Positions 34,768-42,667 of a DNA stretch of 64,000 nucleotides are shown piece by piece; position 1 is the stretch's first letter, and the number at the start of each line of letters is the position of its first letter. Source of the stretch: Sinomonas humi (lineage in GTDB: Bacteria; Actinomycetota; Actinomycetes; Actinomycetales; Micrococcaceae); contig NZ_JTDL01000002.1 in NCBI RefSeq assembly GCF_000802235.1, forward strand, positions 19,397 to 83,396. Direction: 5' to 3'. Both the position numbers and the translations under genes were made by a program. Below the pieces are notes generated by a model. That model worked only from the letters and a program-made list of their open reading frames with translations, searched no databases and was not told the DNA's origin.

Positions 34768-35550
34768 TCACCTCCCTGAGAACAGCGGCTTCCGCTTCTC
34801 CTGGAATGCCTTGAACCCCTCCCGGTAGTCCGCCGAGTCGCACAGCGCGGCCTGCGCCTTGTTCTCGGCGTCCATCGACTCCCACAGCCCCAAGCGACGG
34901 TCGCGGATCTGCGCGACGAGCTCCTTGGACGCCATGTACGCGCCCGTGGCACCCCGGGCCACCCGGCGCACAGTCTCCCGCGTCCGCTCGAGGAGTTCGT
35001 CGGACGGGAAGGCCCGGCTGAACAGCCCCGACCGCACCGCCTCGGCGCCGCTCATGAGGTCGCCCGTGTAGATGAGGTCGAGCGTGCGATGAAGGCCGAG
35101 CCGTTCGGTGAAGTACCAGTGGCCCCCCGAGTCGAGGGTCGCACCCAGATTGGCGAACGGCGAGCCGATCTTCGCGTTCTCGGCCACGTAGACGACGTCG
35201 GTCGCAAGCAGGAGCCCGAGTCCCACCCCGAGCGTGGCCCCCTGGGCGGCCGCGAAGGTCGGGGCAGGGAACGCTGCCATCTTATGCATGAGCGGCGTGA
35301 CGAGCCCGCCGAGGTATCCGAGCACGTCGTCGTCCGCGGGGTCGACGCCGGAGATGTCCCGTCCCGCGCAGAAGGCGCGGCCCTCGCCGCGCAGGAGCAG
35401 CGCCCGCACCTCGCCGCGCGAGGCGGCGGCAGCGGCGTCGTCGTACGCCTGGGTGAGCTCGGCGAGCGCCTCGGGGTCGACGGCGTTGAGCTTCCCGGGT
35501 GCGTCGAGCACCACTTCGGCGATGTCGTCGGCGATGGTGAGCGAGATCAA
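34768..35550 (-). CDS. Enoyl-CoA hydratase/isomerase, PaaG-like
   Basis: Crotonase-fold enzyme of 260 residues. The oxyanion-hole segments are RAFCAGRDISG near residue 58 and AAQGATLGVGLGLLLATDVVYV near 100. GSPFANLGATLDSGGHWYFTERLG near 128 holds the position of the catalytic residues, with Asp rather than the usual Glu pair; this is seen in the PaaG isomerase group. Its place directly after paaE supports ring-1,2-epoxyphenylacetyl-CoA isomerase, but PaaB/PaaF-type hydratase activity is possible. It is followed by gadB. The 50-bp spacer to paaE holds a short tandem repeat. Confidence 0.78.
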   Translation of the reverse strand: MISLTIADDIAEVVLDAPGKLNAVDPEALAELTQAYDDAAAAASRGEVRALLLRGEGRAFCAGRDISGVDPADDDVLGYLGGLVTPLMHKMAAFPAPTFAAAQGATLGVGLGLLLATDVVYVAENAKIGSPFANLGATLDSGGHWYFTERLGLHRTLDLIYTGDLMSGAEAVRSGLFSRAFPSDELLERTRETVRRVARGATGAYMASKELVAQIRDRRLGLWESMDAENKAQAALCDSADYREGFKAFQEKRKPLFSGR

Positions 35551-35565
35551 GGATGGCTCCTCGTA

Positions 35566-35609
35566 GGGTCAGGCGTCATTTGGGTCAGGGCGTCATTGGG
35601 TCAGGCGTC
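35566..35609. repeat. Three 15-17 bp tandem units at the end of paaE
   Basis: GGGTCAGGCGTCATT (35566), GGGTCAGGGCGTCATT (35582) and GGGTCAGGCGTC (35598) follow each other. The third contains the paaE stop (TCA, 35601-35603) and the last codons Asp-Ala. The copies fill the spacer before the paaG-like gene. Confidence 0.8.
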
Positions 35610-36782
35610 GAAGTCGACAGACACGGCGTCCGAGGTGGGCCGGGACTGGCACGTCAGGACGTACCCGCGCTCAAGCTCGTCGGGTTCGAGGGCGTAGTTC
35701 TCGGCCATGTCGACGGTGCCCTTGACGAGTTTGGCACGGCACGTGCCGCACACGCCGCCGGCACACGCGAACGGGACATCCGGGCGCACACGCAAGGCCG
35801 CGTTGAGGATCGTCTCGTTCGCCGCGGCCGGGCTCTTGACGACCCCGGACAGGCCATCGAGACGGAACTCGATGTCGAAGTTCTTGCCCGATTCGTCCTC
35901 CACGATGGGGCGCCCGATGTTCCCCTCGAGGTTGGTCGGCGTGCCCGTCGTGAAGAGCTCGAAGCGCACCTTCTCCGGCTCGACGCCCCGTGCCGCCAGC
36001 GTGTCCCGCACGAGCTGGACGAGTTCGAACGGCCCGCAGAGGAACCACTCGTCGACGTCGTCGGCGTGGATCACCGTGTTGAGCAGCGTGGTGAGCTTCT
36101 CGGCGTCGACCCGGCCCGAGAGCAGAGGCGAGATGCGCTGCTCTCGCGAGAGGACGTGGTGAAGCGCGAACCGCGAGGGGTACTTGTCCTTGAGGTCGGC
36201 GAGCTCCTCGACGAACATGACGTCCATCGCCGCCTTGTTCGCGTAGACCAAGTCGAAGCGGACGTTCTCGTTCGCCGCGAGGACCGTCTTCGCGATCGCG
36301 ATGACCGGCGTGATCCCCGAGCCCGCCGCGACCGCGACGAACGTGTGCTCGCGCTCGGTGTCGATGCTCGTCGGGTCGTTGAGGCCGGTCATCTTGTGCT
36401 TCGAGATGAAGGCACCGGCCGGGCTCATGACGTCGAGCGTGTCCCCTGGCGCGAGGTGCTCGTTGGCCCACGTCGAGAACACGCCACCGAGGTCCTTCTT
36501 GATCGCGACCCGGATCTCGCTGCTGCCGTCCTCGAAACGCTGCGGGACCGCGCAGATCGAGTAGCTCCGGCGGACCTCCGCGTCGCTGCCCGGCAGCTGG
36601 GCGCGCAGCGCGACGTACTGCCCAGGGATGTAGTCGTACTCGTCGGCGAGCGCGGGCGGGACGGCGAACGTCACCTCGATCGCGTCATTCGTGAGACGCC
36701 GCACCTCGCTCACCTCGAGTGGGTGGAAGGACGCACGACGGCGCCCGGTCGCCTCGGCGCCCTCGGTCAGCTGGTCTGTCAT
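35601..36782 (-). CDS. paaE: Phenylacetyl-CoA epoxidase, reductase subunit
   Basis: Supplies electrons from NADPH to the PaaABC monooxygenase; 393 residues. The N-terminal ferredoxin-reductase part has the FAD site YIPGQYVALRAQ and RRSYSICAVP near 52-75, and the NAD(P) site FVAVAAGSGITPVIAIAKTVL near 140. The C-terminal [2Fe-2S] domain carries FACAGGVCGTCRAKLVKG near 335, with the final Cys in YVLTCQSRP. ATG 36782 is used; the longer frame overlaps paaD. It is the last epoxidase gene of paaABCDE, 20 bp after paaD. Confidence 0.94.
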   Translation of the reverse strand: MTDQLTEGAEATGRRRASFHPLEVSEVRRLTNDAIEVTFAVPPALADEYDYIPGQYVALRAQLPGSDAEVRRSYSICAVPQRFEDGSSEIRVAIKKDLGGVFSTWANEHLAPGDTLDVMSPAGAFISKHKMTGLNDPTSIDTEREHTFVAVAAGSGITPVIAIAKTVLAANENVRFDLVYANKAAMDVMFVEELADLKDKYPSRFALHHVLSREQRISPLLSGRVDAEKLTTLLNTVIHADDVDEWFLCGPFELVQLVRDTLAARGVEPEKVRFELFTTGTPTNLEGNIGRPIVEDESGKNFDIEFRLDGLSGVVKSPAAANETILNAALRVRPDVPFACAGGVCGTCRAKLVKGTVDMAENYALEPDELERGYVLTCQSRPTSDAVSVDFDA

Positions 36783-36802
36783 AGGGAGCACCTCGAAGTC
36801 AT

Positions 36803-37288
36803 TTACAGCACCTTGAAGTAGTCGAAGGGTTCGTGGCAGTCCTGGCACACGTAGAGCGCCTTGCAGGACGTCGAGCCGAAGCGGGAGAGCTCGCGGGTGT
36901 TGAGCGAGTGGCAGCGGGGGCACTTGACGGCTAGGCCGAGCCGGATGGGACCGGCGGCAGCGTGACCCGTCGGAGGCGCGATCCCGTACTCCTCGAGCTT
37001 GGCCTTGCCCTCCTCGGTCATCCAGTCAGTGGTCCACGCTGGAGAGAGGACGAGATCGACCACGACCTTCTCGTACCCGGCGTCGTGGAAGACGCGCTGA
37101 AGGTCGTCGCGGATCGCGTCCATCGCAGGGCAGCCCGAATAGGTCGGGGTGATGGTGAGGCGGACGGTGCCGTCGGCGTCAACGCGCCCGTCCCGGAGGA
37201 TCCCGAGGTCCCGGATGCTCAGCACGGGAATCTCGGGGTCGTTCACGGTCGCGGCGAGGGCGACGACGTCGTCATCGGTCCTGATCAC
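36803..37288 (-). CDS. paaD: PaaD, epoxidase-associated Fe-S maturation-type protein
   Basis: MIP18/DUF59-family protein of 161 residues needed for an active phenylacetyl-CoA epoxidase, probably for metal-centre assembly. The DUF59 part has VNDPEIPVLSIRDLGILRDGRV and TYSGCPAMDAIRDDL near residues 15-62. The C-terminal zinc-ribbon-like segment has CPRCHSLNTRELSRFGSTSCKALYVCQDCHEPFDYF (Cys pairs near 126 and 151). It lies between paaC (11 bp) and paaE (20 bp) in the operon. Confidence 0.92.
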   Translation of the reverse strand: MIRTDDDVVALAATVNDPEIPVLSIRDLGILRDGRVDADGTVRLTITPTYSGCPAMDAIRDDLQRVFHDAGYEKVVVDLVLSPAWTTDWMTEEGKAKLEEYGIAPPTGHAAAGPIRLGLAVKCPRCHSLNTRELSRFGSTSCKALYVCQDCHEPFDYFKVL

Positions 37289-37299
37289 GGAAGGCTCCT

Positions 37300-38169
37300 C
37301 TACCAGGTTGCGCCCGGGTGCTTGCGGGCGAGCACCTGCATCTCGGCGAGCAGGTAGCCGAGGTGCTCGGTGTGCTCGCCCCGGCGGCCGCCGCCGCTTG
37401 CGCGGGGAACTGCGGGCAAGGCGAGCGTTGCCTCATCGAGGACGGCACGGATCTCGGCGTCGAACTCGCCGCGGAGCGTTGAGGGGCGCACGCCGGCATC
37501 TCCGACCCGCTCGGTCAGCTCGTCGTCGTCGAACAGCTCATCCACGTAAGGCCACATGAGCTCGATCGCCGCCTGCATGCGGCGGTGGGATTCGTCGGTG
37601 CCGTCGCCGAGGCGGAGCGTCCACTGGATCGCGTGGTCCCGGTGGTAGTCGACCTCTTTGAGCGCCTTCGCCGCGATCGCGGCGATCGTGCTGTCGGCCG
37701 ATTCCACGAGCCGCGAATAGAGCAGACGCTGGTAGATGGCGACGACGAGCTGCCGCGCGATCGTCACCCCGAAATCGCCGTTCGGCTGCTCGAAGATCCA
37801 TGCGGAACGGAACTCGTCCTCCTCGCGCCAGTACGCGAGGTCGTCCTCGGTCTTGCCCCACGCGTGGCCCGCGTAGGTGAGGAACGAGCGGGCGTGGCCG
37901 AGGAGGTCGAGCGCGATGTTGCCGAGAGCGATGTCCTCCTCGATCTCCGGCCCGCGCGAGATCCAATGGCCGAGCCGCTGCGCGAGGATGAGCGAATCGT
38001 CCCCGAGTCGCAGCGCGTACTGCGCGACGTCCTCGCTGGGGCGCACCGTCTGGATCGCGATGTCCTCAGGGCGAAGCGCATTGCCGGGGGTCACCCGAGT
38101 GGCCGACGCCGCGGCGTCGCCGAAGCTGTCGAGGGAGTGGTCTGCATGGGCAGGCGTAGGCGCATTCAC
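37300..38169 (-). CDS. paaC: Phenylacetyl-CoA epoxidase, structural subunit PaaC
   Basis: Ferritin-like partner of PaaA in the PaaAC core; it lacks the diiron site but is required for catalysis. It is 289 residues, with helices marked by YALRLGDDSLILAQRLGHWISRGPEIEEDIALGNIALDLLGHAR near 50-95 and KALKEVDYHRDHAIQWTLRLGDGTDESHRRMQAAI near 165-200. The start is GTG 38169, overlapping the paaB stop (GTGA); an out-of-frame ATG nearby misleads. The N-terminal 35 residues are an Ala/Asp-rich extension. Confidence 0.93.
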   Translation of the reverse strand: MNAPTPAHADHSLDSFGDAAASATRVTPGNALRPEDIAIQTVRPSEDVAQYALRLGDDSLILAQRLGHWISRGPEIEEDIALGNIALDLLGHARSFLTYAGHAWGKTEDDLAYWREEDEFRSAWIFEQPNGDFGVTIARQLVVAIYQRLLYSRLVESADSTIAAIAAKALKEVDYHRDHAIQWTLRLGDGTDESHRRMQAAIELMWPYVDELFDDDELTERVGDAGVRPSTLRGEFDAEIRAVLDEATLALPAVPRASGGGRRGEHTEHLGYLLAEMQVLARKHPGATW

Positions 38170-38486
38170 AGGTGCTTCACGCCCTCGCTCTTCGTGTAGT
38201 ACGTCGCGTGCCGGTAGTCCTTGCCCTGAGGAGACTCGAAGAACGAGCCCTTCGCGTCCGGGTCGGACGCCATGATCGCCTCGGACGGCACGACCCAGAT
38301 CGAGACTCCCTCGTTCCGACGCGTGTACAGGTCGCGGGCGTTGCGCAGCGCCATCTCCGCATCGGGCGCGTGGAGCGAGCCGGCATGGACGTGGGAGAGG
38401 CCGCGGCTCGAACGGACGAAGACCTCCCAGAGGGGCCAGACGTTGGCCTGCTGGCCCGCTGCCTGGCCTTCGTTCTCCTGGCTCAT
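38166..38486 (-). CDS. paaB: Phenylacetyl-CoA epoxidase subunit PaaB
   Basis: Small bridging subunit of the PaaABCE complex, 106 residues. The family pattern WPLWEVFVRSSRGLSHVHAGSLHAPDAEMALRNARDLYTRRNEGVSIWVV fills residues 17-67, followed by the C-terminal KDYRHATYYTKSEGVKHL. ATG 38486 overlaps the paaA stop (TGATG) and is the only start consistent with family length; the open frame continues antisense-like far upstream. Confidence 0.94.
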   Translation of the reverse strand: MSQENEGQAAGQQANVWPLWEVFVRSSRGLSHVHAGSLHAPDAEMALRNARDLYTRRNEGVSIWVVPSEAIMASDPDAKGSFFESPQGKDYRHATYYTKSEGVKHL

Positions 38487-39505
38487 CACGCCGCACCTGC
38501 CTTCTGCATCTGCTTCTCGCGCTGCTTCCCTGCGTAAGCGCGTGCCGCCTCGCGCACCCACGCACCGTTCGCGTGGGCCTCGCGGCGCCGCGCAAGACGC
38601 TGGGCATTGCACGGGCCGCGGCCCGCGATGACGTCCTTGAATTCCTGCCAGTCGAGCTCCATGTGGATCCACTTGCCCGTCTCCTCGTCGAACCGGAGCT
38701 CCGGGTCGGGGAGAGTGAGCCCGAGGACCTTGACCTGCTCCGCGATCATCCCGACGAAGCGCTGGCGCAGCTCGTCGTTGGAGAACCGCTTGATGTTCCA
38801 GGCCATGGACTGCTTCGAGTTGGGCGAATCGTCGTCCGGGGGCCCGAACATCATGAGTGCGGGCGCGTAGAAGCGGTTGACGGCGTCCTGCGCCATCTCC
38901 TTCTGCTCGGGTGTGCCGTGGGAGAGCTCGAGAAGGATCTCGAAGCCCTGCCGCTGGTGGAACGACTCCTCCTTGCAGATGCGCACCATCGCACGTCCGT
39001 AGGGGCCGTAGCTTGCCCGGCACAGCGGGACCTGGTTCGCGATCGCAGCGCCGTCGACGAGCCAGCCGATCGCGCCCATATCCGCCCAGCTGCGAGCCGG
39101 ATAGTTGAAGATCGAGGAGTATTTGGCCTTGCCGTCCAGCAGCTGCTGGTTCAGGACGTCGCGGGGCGTGCCGAGCGTCTCGGCAGCGGAGTAGAGGTAG
39201 AGCCCGTGGCCCGCCTCGTCCTGGACCTTCGCCATGAGGATCGACTTGCGCTTGAGGCTCGGGGCGCGCGTGATCCAGTTGGCCTCCGGCTGCATTCCGA
39301 TGATCTCTGAGTGCGCATGCTGGGAGATCTGCCGCGTGAGCGTCTTGCGGTACGCCTCCGGCATCCAGTCCTTGGGTTCGATGCGGGAGTCGTCAGCGAT
39401 GATGCGGTCAAAATATGCCTGGCCAGCGCGGGTCTCTGGGGACACGGATGCGTCCTGGTCCTCAGGTCGCGGCGCGGGCACGGACTGCAGGGGTGCAGCT
39501 GCCAT
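38486..39505 (-). CDS. paaA: Phenylacetyl-CoA epoxidase, catalytic diiron subunit PaaA
   Basis: Ferritin-like diiron subunit that forms ring-1,2-epoxyphenylacetyl-CoA from phenylacetyl-CoA and O2; 339 residues. Carboxylate and His ligands lie in the helices [21 protein letters not shown] near residue 93 and [20 protein letters not shown] near 175 (two ExxH-type motifs). ATG 39505 has AGGAGG five bases upstream. It is the first gene of paaABCDE, and a PaaR-type operator lies 17 bp upstream of its start. Confidence 0.95.
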   Translation of the reverse strand: MAAAPLQSVPAPRPEDQDASVSPETRAGQAYFDRIIADDSRIEPKDWMPEAYRKTLTRQISQHAHSEIIGMQPEANWITRAPSLKRKSILMAKVQDEAGHGLYLYSAAETLGTPRDVLNQQLLDGKAKYSSIFNYPARSWADMGAIGWLVDGAAIANQVPLCRASYGPYGRAMVRICKEESFHQRQGFEILLELSHGTPEQKEMAQDAVNRFYAPALMMFGPPDDDSPNSKQSMAWNIKRFSNDELRQRFVGMIAEQVKVLGLTLPDPELRFDEETGKWIHMELDWQEFKDVIAGRGPCNAQRLARRREAHANGAWVREAARAYAGKQREKQMQKAGAA

Positions 39506-39521
39506 AGCTCCTCCTCAAATA

Positions 39522-39543
39522 ATTACCGACCGTTCGTTCAGAA
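39522..39543 (-). promoter_or_regulatory. PaaR-type operator upstream of paaA
   Basis: On the paaA strand the segment reads GAACGAACGGTCGGTAATT. Its GAAC-N2-TCGGTAA core is shared with the element in front of paaI at 53036-53057. It resembles the ACCG-N6-CGGT type of TetR operator reported for PaaR of corynebacteria. It lies between the likely transcription start and the ribosome site. Confidence 0.6.
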
Positions 39544-39641
39544 TATGTGGACGGGCGGATAGGCGTCAAGCCGTCCGTGCCAGCCACGGAGGCACTCGCA
39601 CGGCCGCCCTCCGTGCTCTTCTCCCCTGCTACCTTCGCCGC

Positions 39642-40484
39642 ATGGCCCCCCACCGGCAGCGAAAGACGATGCCCACCTGGCTGCGTTTCGTGGCCCATGC
39701 CTTGGTGGCCCTCCTCGTGGTCTCGCTCGTTCAGGCATTCTTCGTGAAGCTCTATCGCGTGCCTTCCGCCTCCATGGAACCAACGCTCCACGGCAGCCCT
39801 CGCGGCGGCGACTGGATCCTCGCCGACCGCCTCTCCATGCGGCTCGGCAACGCGCCCGCGGTGGGCGACGTCGTCGTCGTGGTCCGGCCAGCGGGATGGG
39901 ACGGAGAGAGGAGCGACGACGGCGCTCCTTCCGGCGGGGGCGCTCCTGCCAGCGGCGGCGCTCCTGCCAGCGGCGGCGCTCCTGCCGGCGACGGCGCTCC
40001 TGCCAGCGGCGGCGCACCTGCCAGCGCCCCACCTTCCAGCGGCGGCCTCCCCGAGTGGATTGGCAACGCGGCGCGGGTCTTCGGGGATGTCACGGGCATC
40101 GGGCCCACGAGTCAGAGCTATCTCGTCAAGCGGATCGTCGCCCAGGGTGGCCAGACGATTGCGTGCTGCGACGCGGCGGGCCGGCTCGAGCGTGACGGCC
40201 TCGGCGTCGACGAACCGTACGTCGCGCTCGACCTTCCCTTCGTGCCCGGTCGGCTCGACTGCACGACGACGCCGCGTTCCTCCCGCTGCTTCCGCGCCTT
40301 CAAGGTCCCAGAGGGCGAGCTCGTGCTGCTCGGCGACCACCGCTCGGCGTCCGCCGACTCGTCGCTGGCCTGCCGGGTCCCATCCGCGCCGGATCCCTGC
40401 ATGCGGACGGTGCCAGCCTCGGCGGTTGTCGGGCGGGTAGCCCTTCGCATCTGGCCCATTTGGCGGATCGGGGTGCTAGCGTGA
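39642..40484 (+). CDS. lepB: Signal peptidase I with a Gly/Ala/Pro insert
   Basis: Membrane serine protease removing Sec/Tat signal peptides; 280 residues. One N-terminal membrane segment (FVAHALVALLVVSLVQAFFV, residues 15-34) is followed by box B with the nucleophile in YRVPSASMEPTLHG near 42, the general-base Lys in YLVKRIVAQGGQTI near 165, and box E GDHRSASADSS near 230. Between boxes B and D, about residues 93-128 are six copies of a GAPASG hexapeptide. This is not part of the fold and probably loops out. ATG 39642 follows TACCTT by six bases, so it looks leaderless. The next gene starts 4 bp after the stop. Confidence 0.88.
   Translation: MAPHRQRKTMPTWLRFVAHALVALLVVSLVQAFFVKLYRVPSASMEPTLHGSPRGGDWILADRLSMRLGNAPAVGDVVVVVRPAGWDGERSDDGAPSGGGAPASGGAPASGGAPAGDGAPASGGAPASAPPSSGGLPEWIGNAARVFGDVTGIGPTSQSYLVKRIVAQGGQTIACCDAAGRLERDGLGVDEPYVALDLPFVPGRLDCTTTPRSSRCFRAFKVPEGELVLLGDHRSASADSSLACRVPSAPDPCMRTVPASAVVGRVALRIWPIWRIGVLA
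39920..40027. repeat. 18-bp in-frame minisatellite in the signal peptidase gene
   Basis: Six units of GGCGCTCCTGCCAGCGGC-like sequence at 18-bp period encode GAPASG/GAPAGD. They are confined to the insert between catalytic boxes. Confidence 0.8.
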
Positions 40485-40488
40485 AGCG

Positions 40489-41184
40489 ATGAGCGACGGA
40501 ACTCCTTTCCGCATCCTCACCGTCTGCACCGGGAACATCTGCAGGTCTCCTCTGGCCGAGCGGCTGCTTCAGTCCGGCCTCGACGAGGCAGCCCCAGGGG
40601 TTTTCAGCGTCACGAGTGCCGGCGTTCGAGCGCTTGCGGGGCAGCCAGCCCATCCAAGGTCAGCGGAGATCGCCGAGCGGCTCGGCTCGAGCCTCGAGGC
40701 GTTCGAAGCCCAGCAGCTCGCGCAGCAGCACGTAGCGGAGGCAGACCTCGTGCTGATCATGGCCGAGGAGCACCGCGGTCCGCTCCTGGCGGTCTCCCCC
40801 TCGGCCCTCAAGCGCACGTTCACCCTGCGCGAGTTCGCCCGCCTCATCGAGATCCTGCCCGGTCCCTCGACACGGGAGAGCGTGCAGGACGCGTGGCGGC
40901 GGTATGTGGCCGACGGCGACAAGATCCGCCATCAGGTGCGCCTCGACGAGCCTGGCCTCAACGACGTCGCCGACCCCTTCGGACTCGATGCCTCCGCCTA
41001 CGATCGCATGGCCGAGGAGCTCGTTCCGGCCGTCAGCACCCTGATCCGTGCCGCCCTTCCCCGCCGGCGTCGCCGTGCACTCTCCGGCGAGAGCCGCGCC
41101 GCGCTGCGGGAAGCAGAACGACGTCAGCTCGCCGAGCGCCTGCCCCTGAACGCGGGCACGGGCTCAGGGGCCGAAGACGCCTGA
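40489..41184 (+). CDS. Low-molecular-weight protein-tyrosine phosphatase (Wzb/Ptp type)
   Basis: Cytoplasmic phosphatase of 231 residues, expected to dephosphorylate the tyrosine-rich tail of the BY-kinase encoded opposite. The P-loop is VCTGNICRSPLAERLL at residues 12-27 (Cys 13, Arg 19), and the catalytic Asp is in DVADPFGLD near 162. The C-terminal 55 residues are Arg/Glu/Ala-rich and extend beyond the usual fold; their coding sequence overlaps the end of the BY-kinase gene by 61 bp on the other strand. TAGCGT six bases before ATG 40489 may give a leaderless start inside the lepB end. Confidence 0.88.
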   Translation: MSDGTPFRILTVCTGNICRSPLAERLLQSGLDEAAPGVFSVTSAGVRALAGQPAHPRSAEIAERLGSSLEAFEAQQLAQQHVAEADLVLIMAEEHRGPLLAVSPSALKRTFTLREFARLIEILPGPSTRESVQDAWRRYVADGDKIRHQVRLDEPGLNDVADPFGLDASAYDRMAEELVPAVSTLIRAALPRRRRRALSGESRAALREAERRQLAERLPLNAGTGSGAEDA

Positions 41185-42650
41185 CCTCCCCCTTGTCCTC
41201 CTTGTCGTGCCTTGCGGCGATCGGGTCCGCTCGGGTACGTGCCGTAGTAGCCGTAGCCGTACGTGTCCGGCCCCTTGGGCGGGACGCAATTGAGGATGAC
41301 GCCGAGGACCCGCCCGCGCACGCGCCCCAGATTCCCGAGCGCCCGCTGGAGACTGTCCGTCGTCGTCTTGCGCGCCCGCGCGACCACGAGCGTGCCGTCC
41401 GCCGCCCGGGAGAGGACCGCCGCGTCGGTGACTGGCAGGAGCGGCGGGGTGTCGATGAGCACGACGGCCCGCTCTGAGAGCTCCTCGAGGAGATGCTGCA
41501 TCGCCCGCGATCCCAGCAGCTCTGACGGGTTCGGCGGGATACGCCCCGCGGCCAGGATCTTGAGCTGGGGCATGGGCCCCCACTCCTGAAGGACCTCGTC
41601 GATGCTCGCCCGGCCGGTCAGGATGTCGGTCATGCCGACGTCGCCGATCACGCCGAAGACCTTGTGCGCTGTCGGCCTGCGAAGGTCGGCGTCGACGACG
41701 ATGACCTCCTCGCCCGCGGCGGCAATGGTTGCCGCAAGGTTCCCGATGACAGTGGACTTGCCCTCGGACGGCAGCGAGCTGGTGACCAGGAGCACCCGCG
41801 GCGGGCTGTCGACGTCGATGAAGTGCAGATTCGTCCGCAGTTCCCGGAGCGCCTCGCCCATCGCGTGCCCAGCGCCGGTCCCGTGCAGGTCGAGGACCCG
41901 TGTCTCGCCGACGAGGCGTTTGTCCCGCGGGAGCGTTCCCACGACGGGCACCCGGAAGCGCCTCTCGATCTCGGCGGCCGCACGGATGCGGCGGTCGAGG
42001 AGATTGCGCACGAGCGCATAGCCGAAGCCGAGAACCAGGCCGCCTGCAGCGCCAGCGCCGAGCGCGAGCCGAAGGTTCGGAGAGATGGGCGAGGTCGGGA
42101 CCGTGGCCTTCGCTAGCGGCACGACCTTCGTGGCAGGTTCGGAGCCCGTGCTCGACATCGATTTCTCGATCTCGTAGACCTGCGCCGCGAGGGCCGAAAC
42201 CCACGCATCCGCGACCTCCTTCGCCTGCACAGGGTTGGCGGAAGTGGCGACGACCTGGAGCTCGGACGAATCGACCGGGACCGTGACTTTGACCGTGCCC
42301 GCGATCGCCTGAGGCGAGGTGCTCAGGCCGAGGTCCTTGACGACGCGCTCGGCCACGAGGAGCGAGTCCGCGAGCGAGCGGTAGCTCTTCGCCTTCGACT
42401 TCGAGAGGTTGTCCCCAGCGAGGGAGAGGTTGAGGTTCTCCGAGCCGCCGGTCACGACCATCCCGTTCGACTGCGCCTCGTAGACGCGGGGCTGCACGAG
42501 GTACCAGCCGAAGGCGCCGGCCGTCGCGACCGCCGCAAAGAGCAGGATCCCGAGCCAATACCTTCGGGCCACCGAGAGGTAGTCCGCGAGGCTCATGCCC
42601 TGCCGATCCGCGGCGTTGTCGTCTAGGAATGAATTTTGCACAAGGTTCAT
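41124..42650 (-). CDS. Wzc/CpsD-type bacterial tyrosine kinase with chain-length (Wzz) domain
   Basis: Membrane BY-kinase controlling polysaccharide polymer length or export; 508 residues. Two membrane helices (WLGILLFAAVATAGAFGWYLV near 31-51 and LALGAGAAGGLVLGFGYALV near 197) bracket the extracytoplasmic Wzz domain. The cytoplasmic kinase has Walker A SSLPSEGKSTVIGNLA near 284, Walker A' VVDADLRRP near 312 and Walker B VLIDTPPLLP near 390. The tail YGYGYYGTYPSG is the tyrosine autophosphorylation cluster. No glycosyltransferase, flippase or polymerase genes are nearby. Its 3' end overlaps the phosphatase gene by 61 bp tail to tail. Confidence 0.9.
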   Translation of the reverse strand: MNLVQNSFLDDNAADRQGMSLADYLSVARRYWLGILLFAAVATAGAFGWYLVQPRVYEAQSNGMVVTGGSENLNLSLAGDNLSKSKAKSYRSLADSLLVAERVVKDLGLSTSPQAIAGTVKVTVPVDSSELQVVATSANPVQAKEVADAWVSALAAQVYEIEKSMSSTGSEPATKVVPLAKATVPTSPISPNLRLALGAGAAGGLVLGFGYALVRNLLDRRIRAAAEIERRFRVPVVGTLPRDKRLVGETRVLDLHGTGAGHAMGEALRELRTNLHFIDVDSPPRVLLVTSSLPSEGKSTVIGNLAATIAAAGEEVIVVDADLRRPTAHKVFGVIGDVGMTDILTGRASIDEVLQEWGPMPQLKILAAGRIPPNPSELLGSRAMQHLLEELSERAVVLIDTPPLLPVTDAAVLSRAADGTLVVARARKTTTDSLQRALGNLGRVRGRVLGVILNCVPPKGPDTYGYGYYGTYPSGPDRRKARQGGQGGGQASSAPEPVPAFRGRRSAS

Positions 42651-42667
42651 CTAAACCCCGGCCCACC

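Noticed and set aside
37300..38607. 435-codon version of paaC
   Set aside because: The upstream extension reads through paaB in another frame. GTG 38169 overlapping the paaB stop matches the family N-terminus.
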